NCBI GenBank assembly: GCA_015519975.1 | Contig: WIAL01000033.1 | Coordinates: 1-54,864, forward strand | DNA from: Hydrogenothermaceae bacterium | GTDB lineage: Bacteria > Aquificota > Aquificia > Aquificales > Hydrogenothermaceae | Direction of reading: 5' to 3' | Length of the DNA: 54,864 bases | Part shown: one piece after another, positions 46,538 through 53,606 of the stretch | How positions within the stretch are numbered: position 1 is the stretch's first letter | Layout: every line of letters begins with the position of its first letter | Program-made: the position numbers and the translations under genes | The notes under the pieces: generated by a model | Database searches by the model: none | What the model saw: the letters and a program-made list of their open reading frames with translations, nothing else | What the model was told of the DNA's origin: nothing

Positions 46538-48508
46538 ATGGAAACCTTAAACGAAAAAATCCAATTATCTCATGGATTAATTTTGAAATTATTAGATAGA
46601 GCAGGTTGGAGTTATAAGAAAATCGGGAATGTATATATGGGGGCTTGTCCGGTTTGCAAAAATGGGACCAGAACTCCAAATACAAAATTTAATTTAGATA
46701 CTAATTCTTTTAAGTGTTTTAACAAAAGTTGCGGAGTTTCCGGAGGATTAAAAGATATAGCTGAAAATTTAGGTGTAGATTTTAGAGAATTTTTAATAGA
46801 TGAAGGAATAATAGAAGATAAAAAATTACCTGAAAAAGATAAGCAATATCAAGGCTTTAAAAGGGAGAAAATGCAAGATAAAGGGATAACTACCAATGGA
46901 GAAAAAAAAGAAAGAAAAATAGAAATAGATTTAGAGAAAATATCAACAGCTGTCTTAGATGAAGAAACTAAAAATTATCTTTTATCAAGATATATAAACC
47001 CTACAACTGTAAACGGTTATGTAAGAATGGTAAGACCTAAACAAGATAAGTCTTTTAGTTATTTAGAAAACTATTTCAAAGAAGGCTATAAATTACTTAT
47101 TCCAGCTTTTGACCTTGAAGGAAATTTAAAATCTGTAAAGATAAGGAATGTAAAAGGAGATAAAGAACCAAAAGTTAAAAATCTAAAAGGATTAAGGCAG
47201 TCAATTATTGGAATAGATAAGCTGAAAAAAAATATAAATGATTATGTGATAGTAGTTGAAGGAGAAATTGACTATTTAACAGGCGTTTATTTATCACCAG
47301 GAGATAATTTTATTGCCATACCATCTTCTACATATATCTTTGCAGTTGAAGAAAAAGAGGTTTTACCTGAAAAGGTTATTTTATTACTGGATAATGATGA
47401 TGCAGGTAAATCTGCGACCGAAAGAATAGCAACAGATTTAAAAAAAGAAGGAAAAAAAGTTTATATAGGTCAATATCCGGAAGGAATAAAAGATTTAAAT
47501 GAGCTTTTAGCGAAACATAAAGGTGATACAGATGAAACTTTAGAGGAACTACAAGAGATTTTATTTATGGCATATCAAAATCCTTTTACTCTTACTAAAA
47601 CACTAAAAGAAACAGGAAAATCACTAATAGAAAGATTAAGAAACAGAGTTGAAGAAGCTGAAAAAGAAGGGAAAGAAAGACCTGAACCATTAGCATTTAA
47701 AACAGGTTTAGAGTTTCTTGATGAGTTGTTAGATGGCGGGTTAAGAAGGGGATTATATGCAATAGCAGGACAACCAGCAATTGGTAAAACTTCTTTTGTT
47801 TTAGCACTTGCAAAGCACTTAGCAGAAAATAAAAATAATGCTTTAATTTTCAGTTTAGAAATGACAGACGAAGATTTATTAATTCAGATTTTGAGCTGGC
47901 TTACAGGAATATCCAAAAGAAAAATATTAGATGAAACAATTAATAGATTTGAGCTTGAAGAAATAGAAGAAGCATTAAACAATTCTATTTTTAACCATAT
48001 TTTTATCGATACCGAAAGCAGAACTGTAGAAGATATTGAAAGCAAGGTAATAGATACTTTAAACGATATAAACAATAGTCGTTTAATTGCTTTTGTAGAT
48101 TATCTTCAGCAAATCAAACCAAGCAAGGAGTTTTTAAAAAGTGATTATAGACTGCAGATGAAAGATATTAGTTATAAGCTGAAAGAAATAGCTAATAAGT
48201 ATAATATCCCTCTGTTCGTTATATCTTCTACCCAAAGAGATGGATATAATGCAAAAGACAAAAAGTCTGAACCAAACTATATAGCAATGTTTAAAGAAAG
48301 TGGAGATATAGAATATAGTCTTTATGCAGGATATTATTTAGATTATCCATCTGAAAAAGAACTTGAAGGATTCACAAAAGCAGAATGGGAACTTCCTATA
48401 AAGATAGTGAAAGTAAAATCCAGATTTGGAAGTGTTAAGGACGAAAGACATAAACATATTTCTAAAGTTGCTGTATTGAATTTTAAAAATGGAGAACTAA
48501 TATGTTAA
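46538..48508 (+). CDS. Bifunctional primase-helicase (TOPRIM + DnaB-like)
   Basis: 656 residues. N-terminal zinc finger (CPVCKNGTRTPN ... CFNKSC, residues about 35-70), TOPRIM motifs YVIVVEGEIDYL and LLLDNDDAG, then a RecA-fold helicase with Walker A AGQPAIGKTS, SLEMTDEDLL, and Walker B LIAFVDYLQQIKP. Layout as in T7 gp4 or Twinkle. It should prime and unwind at the element's origin. GGAGG lies 8 bases before the ATG. Confidence 0.93.
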   Translation: METLNEKIQLSHGLILKLLDRAGWSYKKIGNVYMGACPVCKNGTRTPNTKFNLDTNSFKCFNKSCGVSGGLKDIAENLGVDFREFLIDEGIIEDKKLPEKDKQYQGFKREKMQDKGITTNGEKKERKIEIDLEKISTAVLDEETKNYLLSRYINPTTVNGYVRMVRPKQDKSFSYLENYFKEGYKLLIPAFDLEGNLKSVKIRNVKGDKEPKVKNLKGLRQSIIGIDKLKKNINDYVIVVEGEIDYLTGVYLSPGDNFIAIPSSTYIFAVEEKEVLPEKVILLLDNDDAGKSATERIATDLKKEGKKVYIGQYPEGIKDLNELLAKHKGDTDETLEELQEILFMAYQNPFTLTKTLKETGKSLIERLRNRVEEAEKEGKERPEPLAFKTGLEFLDELLDGGLRRGLYAIAGQPAIGKTSFVLALAKHLAENKNNALIFSLEMTDEDLLIQILSWLTGISKRKILDETINRFELEEIEEALNNSIFNHIFIDTESRTVEDIESKVIDTLNDINNSRLIAFVDYLQQIKPSKEFLKSDYRLQMKDISYKLKEIANKYNIPLFVISSTQRDGYNAKDKKSEPNYIAMFKESGDIEYSLYAGYYLDYPSEKELEGFTKAEWELPIKIVKVKSRFGSVKDERHKHISKVAVLNFKNGELIC

Positions 48509-48579
48509 TTTTTAGAAATACCATTAAACTTTAAAAAGCTAAATATTAGAATATCCGGAAGTAAATGAAAGAATAGGAT

Positions 48580-48693
48580 TTAATGTTTTCTTTCTTTTAA
48601 AAAGTCCTGGATAGAAGTAAAAAGCATAACCCCGCCCAATGCTAATATTACTATTACAAACAAAGCAAAAAGGGTTAAAATTAAGGTTTCCAT
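48580..48693 (-). CDS. Tiny membrane protein, 37 aa (cassette copy A)
   Basis: METLILTLFALFVIVILALG..., one span, ending SIQDFLKERKH. AAAGG lies 8 bases before the ATG. The ending matches that of the 34-aa gene at 49340-49444 (SIQDYLEERKH), so the two are paralogs. Convergent with the helicase gene. Confidence 0.65.
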   Translation of the reverse strand: METLILTLFALFVIVILALGGVMLFTSIQDFLKERKH

Positions 48694-48697
48694 TTGT

Positions 48698-48805
48698 TTA
48701 ACCTTTCTTAACAACTTCCTTTACTTCATCAATAACTATGTATAACCCGAATGAAATTAAAACAAGAAAAGCTAAAACAGAGAGTAAAATTATTAATGTA
48801 TCCAT
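48698..48805 (-). CDS. Tiny membrane protein, 35 aa
   Basis: MDTLIILLSVLAFLVLISFG... one span, basic tail EVVKKG. Its start overlaps the end of the preceding frame (ATGGATACATTA), so it is coupled. No counterpart in copy B. Confidence 0.6.
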   Translation of the reverse strand: MDTLIILLSVLAFLVLISFGLYIVIDEVKEVVKKG

Positions 48806-49084
48806 TTTTCCATCTCCTTTATTTTCTTTTGCAATTTTAACCATATAAAACCAAAGGAAAAAGCAAATATAAAAAACACTACTAAAACCCCGATTAATAA
48901 CAACTTCTTTGTAAAAACTCCGGGATAAATCATTTTTATTAAAGTTCCTATTCCTGCCCCTGTAGTTAAAACAATGATTGCTAAAGTTCTAAAATAACCT
49001 TCTAATACTTTAATCTTTTCAGGCTCTATATTTCTTTTCTCTAATTCTAATTTTTTAAGTTCAAGTTCTTTTTTCTTTTTCCAT
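48793..49084 (-). pseudogene. Coiled-coil membrane protein with apparent frameshift (copy A)
   Basis: The natural start (ATG at 49084, overlapping the previous stop as TAATG) reads only seven codons before TGA. Shifting frame in the run of six A (49069-49074 on the complement) gives ELELKKLELEKRNIEPEK, then FRTLAIIVLTTGAGIGTL and a second span ending KKIKEMEKWIH. This matches copy B (MDKEQREIELKKLEIEK...). The shifted frame is also in line with the 80-aa gene's stop. Frameshift, slippage site or sequence error. Confidence 0.6.
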
Positions 49085-49326
49085 TATTCAAACTCTATAT
49101 ATAAGGTTAAAGGCTCAAATTCACTGCTATATTTCCATCTTATATTTTGGATTTTTCTCTGCAGCTGCCATTTATCAACTTCAGATTTAGCTTTTATTTT
49201 TAAGGACAGGTCAAACTTTGCATCTTCTTCAGGAGCTTCTATTATTTCAGCCTTTTCAATTTCCGGTAAATTATTTATTTCTTCTAAAAGTTTTAAGTAT
49301 TTTAATAATTCTATTGTTTTACTCAT
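49084..49326 (-). CDS. Small acidic protein, 80 aa, unknown
   Basis: MSKTIELLKYLKLLEEINNL, then an acidic centre (EIIEAPEEDAKFDLSLKIK) and a beta-rich end (LTLYIEFE). AAAGG lies 9 bases before the ATG. It separates the two cassette copies. Unrecognised; its stop is in frame with the following coiled-coil sequence. Confidence 0.6.
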   Translation of the reverse strand: MSKTIELLKYLKLLEEINNLPEIEKAEIIEAPEEDAKFDLSLKIKAKSEVDKWQLQRKIQNIRWKYSSEFEPLTLYIEFE

Positions 49327-49339
49327 ATCTGAAAACCTT

Positions 49340-49444
49340 TTAGTGTTTTCTTTCCTCTAAATAATCTTGAATAGATTGGAAAGCCATTATTCCAAAAACT
49401 AAAATTGTTAGTATTCCTAAAATTGTTATTATTACTTCAACCAT
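49340..49444 (-). CDS. Tiny membrane protein, 34 aa (cassette copy B)
   Basis: MVEVIITILGILTILVFG..., one span, ending SIQDYLEERKH. Start overlaps the end of the preceding frame (CAATGG). Paralog of the gene at 48580-48693. Confidence 0.6.
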   Translation of the reverse strand: MVEVIITILGILTILVFGIMAFQSIQDYLEERKH

Positions 49445-49721
49445 TGTTCTAACTCCTTTAATTTTTTTCTGATAGAAAACCATAATGACAAAACAAAACC
49501 TAATAGTAAAACAAATACAATAGAAATTAGAGAAAGCAAGTAAATATGCATTTGAACGCTATAATTTTAAATGTTAAAGTTCCTATCCCAGCCCCAACAG
49601 TGAGTAAAGCTATAACTAAAGTCCTAAATAATCCTTCCTTTATTTTTAACTTTTCAAGTTCTATTTTAGCCTTTTCAATCTCTAACTTCTTAAGCTCTAT
49701 TTCTCTCTGCTCTTTATCCAT
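49432..49721 (-). pseudogene. Coiled-coil membrane protein with apparent frameshift (copy B)
   Basis: ATG 49721 opens MDKEQREIELKKLEIEK, the EGLFRTLVIALLTVGAGIGTL span, then leaves frame and stops at 49527. The frame from ATG 49551 supplies the matching second half (HIYLLSLISIVFVLLLGFVL ... KKLKELEQWLK). Together they align with copy A over their length. The break is at a different place from copy A's. It could also be two separate small proteins. Confidence 0.6.
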
Positions 49722-49751
49722 TTCTTAACATTTACAATATAGATTACTTTT

Positions 49752-49780
49752 AATATAATCTAAGATTAGTAACTTATCAA
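49752..49780 (-). promoter_or_regulatory. Sigma-70-type promoter of the small-membrane-protein cassettes
   Basis: Minus-strand TTGATA (49780-49775), 17 bases, TATATT (49757-49752), 31 bases before ATG 49721. Confidence 0.6.
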
Positions 49781-49789
49781 TTATATCTA

Positions 49790-49857
49790 TCCCCAATCCA
49801 ATCCAACCCAAACCAAACCAATCCAATCCAAACCAAAACCTAAACCAATCCAAATCC
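49790..49857 (-). repeat. G-tract array (13 GG tracts on the minus strand)
   Basis: On the plus strand 13 runs of CC (one CCCC, one CCC) separated by 2-4 A/T bases, built from CCAAT and CCAAA units. On the minus strand this reads GG-ATT-GG-TTT-GG and so on, which could form two-tier G-quadruplexes. It lies directly upstream of the cassette promoter. Confidence 0.75.
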
Positions 49858-49876
49858 ATTGACTAAAAATAAAACC

Positions 49877-49931
49877 ATTATACTTTTGGTATTATACTTT
49901 TAGTATTAAATTTATTTTACTAAAGGTATAA
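49877..49931. promoter_or_regulatory. Operator cluster related to the XRE site
   Basis: Two tandem 14-bp repeats, ATTATACTTTTGGT and ATTATACTTTTAGT (49877-49904), and an inverted, near-identical copy (ACTAAAGGTATAA, 49919-49931). The unit ATACTTTTAGTAT matches ATACTTTAGTAT near the XRE gene (43246). Presumed binding sites for that regulator. Confidence 0.55.
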
Positions 49932-49966
49932 AATCCTTATTTCTTATCCGGAACTTAATTTAAATC

Positions 49967-50241
49967 CTACTTTATCTTAAGAACTTTTAAGAATTCTTCC
50001 GGTTCATATATAGGAATTTCTCTTGCTTTAAAATCTTTTGGATTCCTTGTTATTATAGATCTACATTAGAATGAAAAGCCGATGAATAGATTACAGCATC
50101 CTCAAAACCTTTAAGCTTTAAATTTTTAGCTGCTTTTAAAACTATTCTATTAACCGGAGCAATTTCAAATAAAGAGAAAATAAATTCCAATGATTTATTT
50201 GCGTCTTCTTTTGATAAAAATTTACTTACTAAAATATTTAC
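49967..50241 (-). pseudogene. VapC-like PIN toxin remnant
   Basis: Minus-strand pieces VNILVSKFLSKEDANKSLEFIF, KLKGFEDAVIYSSAFHSNVD and, one frame over, IITRNPKDFKAREIPIYEPEEF. These are the middle and C-terminal PIN motifs; the N-terminal catalytic Asp segment is missing and a base is lost near 50066. It follows a broken antitoxin. Confidence 0.7.
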
Positions 50242-50253
50242 TTTCTAAATGTT

Positions 50254-50448
50254 TTAATCATCTTCCTCAATTTTTCTATTCTTTAATAATCCTTTAAGGT
50301 TTTTTACTATAGGGGTTAATTTTTCTTCTGTTGTGGATTTAAAATAATCTTAAATGAGTTTAGACACAGAATATCCTTTCTCTTTTGATATCTTTTTCAT
50401 CTTAGCAATAATTTCTTCATCAATTCTTAAAGTTAATTTTGATTTCAT
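50254..50448 (-). pseudogene. Ribbon-helix-helix antitoxin with internal stop
   Basis: MKSKLTLRIDEEIIAKMKKI and GYSVSKLI, then an in-frame TAA (50350-50352), then DYFKSTTEEKLTPIVKNLKG in the same frame to a stop at 50254. A single nonsense change explains it. Partner of the PIN remnant. Confidence 0.75.
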
Positions 50449-50627
50449 TTTTAAGGGATAGGATAACCTATCCCTAAGGATTAGCAAATAACCAATCACT
50501 ATCTGCCCAGCAAACTGGGTTAATGTATTTTTAAGTAAGCTATCTTCTGCCCAGCTCTCCAGGAGCTTTATATGTTTTCTTTTAATTATAAAAAATTTCC
50601 GAAAAAAATCAACTAATTTATTAAACC

Positions 50628-50645
50628 TTACGTTATATATGTATA
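50628..50645 (+). promoter_or_regulatory. Element promoter-like motif before the sliding clamp gene
   Basis: TTACGTTATATATGTATA on the plus strand, then GGAGG about 13 bases on and the ATG at 50672. Confidence 0.65.
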
Positions 50646-50671
50646 AGAAAGCATTTTTGGAGGATTTAGTT

Positions 50672-51805
50672 ATGGAAAAGCTTTTAAGCAAAAAATCATT
50701 TTCAATCAAAAGGAAGAAACTCCTTACAGCTTTAAGAAAAATCTCAAATGCATCAGAAAGAAAATCTGCATTTCCTATCCTTTCATCTGTTAAAATTTCA
50801 AATAAGAATGGAATACTGGAGCTTACAGCTACAGACCTTGAAGTTCAGGCAAGCGTTCAGATAAAAATGGATATATATGCAGATTTTGAATTATGCCTTC
50901 CAATTACTAAACTGATAAACATTGTATCTCTTCTTCCGGATGAAAATATAAACTTCGAAATAGATGATAAAGCTAGAATAAAATCCGGAAAATCAAAATT
51001 TACATTACCTTTTTATAATCCCGAAGATTTTCCTTTATTAAGCGATGAAGATTTAGGTTTTTATTCATTTGAAATAAATGAAAAAACTTTAAAAAAAGCA
51101 ATAAAAAATATTCAATATGCAGTTTCTAAGGAAGAACATAGATACTCCCTTGAAGGCATATTCATTAAAAGCTATGAAAATAAAGTTGATTTTGTAGGAA
51201 GTGATGGACATAGATTATCCCTTTACAGCATTGAAACAGATATAGAAAATGAAATAAGTACTATTATCCCTGCAAAAGCAGTATCAGAGCTCTTAAAGCT
51301 TATAGATGATGATACAAGCGTAAAAGTTTATGCAAATCCTTCTTATGTAATATTTAAATCAGATAACTGGAAACTTATAACAAGACAACTTGAAGGAAGC
51401 TATATAGATTATAAAACCTTAATTGAAAACAATCTAGAAAAGTTAAAAGAAGGAGCGGTATTTAAAGCAGATAGAAACAAACTTTTAGAAATAATTCAAA
51501 GGGTTTCTATTATTTCGGCCACGAATAGCAATATTAGGCCTTTATATATAAAGCTAAAATATAACAGTCTAATAGTTTCAGCAAAAGGAGAAGATGGAGC
51601 TTTTTCAGAAGAAGATTTAAATGTAGAAGTAATTAATCCTGCAGAACCGGAACTAAAAGTTAATGCGGCATATCTTATCGAAGCATTAAAAAACCTTGAA
51701 GATGAAAAAATAGAATTTTCTTTCCTGGATGAGAATACCCCAGTAATAATAACTGCGGAAAAAGAAAAAGGATTTCTTGGATTAATTATGCCAATGAATA
51801 TGTGA
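50672..51805 (+). CDS. dnaN: DNA polymerase III beta subunit (sliding clamp), element-encoded
   Basis: 377 residues from ATG 50672 with GGAGG 8 bases upstream. Three clamp domains visible: FPILSSVKISNKNGILELTATDLEV, FVGSDGHRLSLYSI in the second, and the C-terminal LGLIMPMNM, which matches the usual MPM.L ending. It tethers polymerase to DNA. A clamp gene within an element, apart from dnaA/gyrB, is unusual and points to its own replisome part. Flanked by two copies of the TTACGTT motif. Confidence 0.93.
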   Translation: MEKLLSKKSFSIKRKKLLTALRKISNASERKSAFPILSSVKISNKNGILELTATDLEVQASVQIKMDIYADFELCLPITKLINIVSLLPDENINFEIDDKARIKSGKSKFTLPFYNPEDFPLLSDEDLGFYSFEINEKTLKKAIKNIQYAVSKEEHRYSLEGIFIKSYENKVDFVGSDGHRLSLYSIETDIENEISTIIPAKAVSELLKLIDDDTSVKVYANPSYVIFKSDNWKLITRQLEGSYIDYKTLIENNLEKLKEGAVFKADRNKLLEIIQRVSIISATNSNIRPLYIKLKYNSLIVSAKGEDGAFSEEDLNVEVINPAEPELKVNAAYLIEALKNLEDEKIEFSFLDENTPVIITAEKEKGFLGLIMPMNM

Positions 51806-51810
51806 AAACC

Positions 51811-51826
51811 TTACGTTATATATATA
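51811..51826 (+). promoter_or_regulatory. Element promoter-like motif before the anti-SD RNA
   Basis: TTACGTTATATATATA, beginning 5 bases after the clamp stop, with no gene but a terminator behind it. Confidence 0.6.
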
Positions 51827-51828
51827 GA

Positions 51829-51903
51829 ACGTTGGCCTTCATAGGAAACACCTCCTCTCCCCTAACCTCCCTTTGACAGGGTGCAACGCCCTGTCCTTTT
51901 TAT
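51829..51903 (+). ncRNA. Predicted ~75-nt small RNA with 16S-like anti-SD sequence
   Basis: Bounded by the motif at 51811-51826 and the terminator at 51875. Its unstructured middle holds AACACCTCCTC (51847-51857) and CCTCCC (51866-51871). CACCTCCT equals the anti-Shine-Dalgarno core of 16S rRNA. The AACACCTCCT stretch is complementary over 10 bases to the ribosome site of the gene at 34208 and over 9 to that at 34787. No open frame with a start is present. Predicted, not shown to be transcribed. Confidence 0.5.
51875..51903 (+). terminator. Intrinsic terminator
   Basis: GACAGGG / CCCTGTC with a 7-base loop, followed by CTTTTTATT. Serves the clamp gene and/or the predicted small RNA. Confidence 0.85.
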
Positions 51904-51990
51904 TAAAAATTAACTGCTTCTACACTATTGGAAAAAAAAGAATCTATGTATATACTTATATATACAAATTCAAATTTAGGAGTTTGGCAT

Positions 51991-52230
51991 ATGATTACAA
52001 TTAACAAGTGGGGAAATTCACAAGGAATAAGAATACCTAAAAGTTATCTAAAAAGATTAGGGTTAGAAATAGGGGATGAAGTTGAGATTAGGATTGAAGA
52101 TGAAAAACTTATAATTGTTCCTATAAAGAGAAAAAGAAAGCCCAAATTGGACATAAATAAATTATTTAAAGAAAAATATAAAGAAAATGAAGAATATAAC
52201 TGGGGAAAAGCAGGAAAAGAGATATGGTAG
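51991..52230 (+). CDS. mazE: MazE-like (AbrB-fold) antitoxin
   Basis: 79 residues from ATG 51991 (AGGAG 8 bases upstream). INKWGNSQGIRIPKSYLKRLGLEIGDEVEI is the SpoVT/AbrB swapped-hairpin DNA-binding domain. The C-terminal ~35 residues would bind the toxin. Overlaps mazF by 7 bases. Confidence 0.9.
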   Translation: MITINKWGNSQGIRIPKSYLKRLGLEIGDEVEIRIEDEKLIIVPIKRKRKPKLDINKLFKEKYKENEEYNWGKAGKEIW

Positions 52231-52559
52231 ATTACATTCCAAAGAAAGGCGATATAATTCATCTTAACTTTGACCCTTCATTAGGACATGAGCAAAAAGG
52301 AAATAGATATGCTGTTGTAGTAAGCCATTATATTTTTAATAAGAATACCGGAATGTGTTATGCAATTCCTATTACTTCAAAATGTAAAGGTTATCCTACT
52401 CAGGTTCAGATAAAAGCAGGGAAAATAAAAGGATGTGCTTTAATAGACCAGTTGAAAAGCATAGACTATAGAGCAAGACAAGTGGTTTTCAGAGGAGAAC
52501 TTCCCAAAAATCAGTTAGAAAGAATCCTTGATATACTTGAAACTATAATCTTTTCTTGA
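52224..52559 (+). CDS. mazF: MazF-like mRNA endonuclease toxin
   Basis: 111 residues. IPKKGDIIHLNFDPSLGHEQKGNRYAVVVS (with the catalytic Arg region), PITSKCKG, GCALIDQLKSIDYRAR. Typical MazF, cutting mRNA at short sequences. Apparently intact and paired with MazE. Confidence 0.92.
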   Translation: MVDYIPKKGDIIHLNFDPSLGHEQKGNRYAVVVSHYIFNKNTGMCYAIPITSKCKGYPTQVQIKAGKIKGCALIDQLKSIDYRARQVVFRGELPKNQLERILDILETIIFS

Positions 52560-52589
52560 ATTTTATAGAAAACCGTTTATTATACAAAT

Positions 52590-52883
52590 TTAATATGCAA
52601 CAAAAATATCAATTAATTTAGTTTTTAAATCTTCATTCTGAGGTTCTACAATTTTCTCATAAAGAAGTGGATATTTTTGTCTAATTTTCTTTATATACTT
52701 AGAAAGTTCTTTTTCTATACTTAAAAATTCTTTAACTTCTTTCCATGTAAGATTATCAAAATTTTTTAATATCTCACCTCTTCTATAAAATACTTCCTGG
52801 ATTTCAACAGGGTCATTATCTATAAAATCCTTTATATACTTAACATCTATCTTGTATTGCTTTAATAAATTTTGCATATTCAT
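52590..52883 (-). CDS. Hypothetical protein downstream of a broken gene, 97 aa
   Basis: MNMQNLLKQYKIDVKYIKDFI, all-helical, charged, no family recognised. Start at 52883 (GAGG 3 bases upstream) or 52877 (8 bases). Overlaps the end of the broken gene at 52840-53238 and probably forms a three-gene module with it and the 48-aa gene at 53225. Confidence 0.55.
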   Translation of the reverse strand: MNMQNLLKQYKIDVKYIKDFIDNDPVEIQEVFYRRGEILKNFDNLTWKEVKEFLSIEKELSKYIKKIRQKYPLLYEKIVEPQNEDLKTKLIDIFVAY

Positions 52884-53238
52884 TGTCCTCATCTTTTTTG
52901 ACCTCTATATATGTTTCTTTTTCACAATCGTCGGATAATCCATATTGTATATTTCTAACTTTAAAAAATTCTTCTATGCTTGCATATTGTAAATAAAAAG
53001 CAGTTATTATTCTTTTTTCATCTATTAAAACCCACACAGTCCATTTATTAAAGTAAAAACTATTTTGTCTTTGCAATCCGAAAATTGTTTAACAACAAAA
53101 TATCTATTTGCATTTCTTATAGTGTTTTCGATAATTTCTATATAATGATTTTTATTTTTTATCAAACCTTCTTCGAATCTTTTTTTTATAATGTTTCTCG
53201 AAAAAACTATCTGGAAAATTCAGTTCACAGATTTTCAA
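52840..53238 (-). pseudogene. Middle gene of a three-gene module, two frameshifts
   Basis: Pieces in three frames line up end to end: MKICELNFPDSFFEKHYKK (TTG start 53238), RFEEGLIKNKNHYIEIIENT, VKQFSDCKDKIVFTLI, then KWTVWVLIDEKRIITAFYL to IKAIQDRC. Breaks are at a run of eight A and near TTTAATAAATGG. The whole would be ~130 residues, resembling small ribonuclease-type toxins, though no family is certain. Confidence 0.55.
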
Positions 53239-53371
53239 TTTTATACTCCAATTTTATTTTTCTTATCCATCCGGAAGGTAAAGATTTTAGTCTACGTTCT
53301 ATTACTTTTAGTCTTCCTAAAAGTCTTTTTCTTTCTTCTATTAATATATTTTCTATGATTTTATTTTTCAT
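53225..53371 (-). CDS. Antitoxin-like small protein, 48 aa
   Basis: MKNKIIENILIEERKRLLGRL, then LKSLPSGWIRKIKLEYKIENL. The helix followed by LPSGWIR is seen in antitoxin-like proteins of small modules. No ribosome site; the start lies inside an inverted repeat and may be leaderless. Overlaps the next (broken) gene by 14 bases. Confidence 0.5.
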   Translation of the reverse strand: MKNKIIENILIEERKRLLGRLKVIERRLKSLPSGWIRKIKLEYKIENL

Positions 53372-53409
53372 TACACTACATAATGTATGTTAAATTCAAT
53401 ATAGTGTAA
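53371..53409. promoter_or_regulatory. Inverted repeat at the start of the three-gene module
   Basis: TTACACTA (53371-53378) and TAGTGTAA (53402-53409), 8-bp arms 23 bases apart; minus-strand TTGAAT and TACATTATG lie between. Operator-like position for autoregulation. Confidence 0.5.
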
Positions 53410-53606
53410 AGATCATGAGAATAAAAACTATTAGAAAAGAATTTTTTAGGTTTTTTCTATAAAAAACGGACGATAACTTGATTATTATTTAATGCAAAAA
53501 GTATAGTTTTTTTGAAAGAAATATATTAAAACAAATAAAAGATAAATAGGTTTTTTGAAAGCTTCAAAAAGTGGTAAAATTTTAAATAAGATACATCTTT
53601 AATATT

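Noticed and set aside
49790-49857. CRISPR array or protein repeat
   Set aside because: Units are only 4-6 bases with no spacers and no cas genes nearby; it is a simple tract array.
29757-51903. Complete conjugative element or tailed prophage
   Set aside because: No coupling ATPase, VirB4, terminase, portal, capsid or tail proteins are recognisable; only a TraI_2-like HD protein is present.
53085-53393. 102-codon plus-strand hydrophobic frame
   Set aside because: It lies opposite the antitoxin-like gene (53225-53371) and the broken gene behind it, which account for the sequence better.
53410-53606. Short frame MRIKTIRKEFFRFFL and surrounding AT-rich DNA
   Set aside because: Only 15 codons in very AT-rich sequence, no ribosome site or family; nothing supportable is seen in this stretch.
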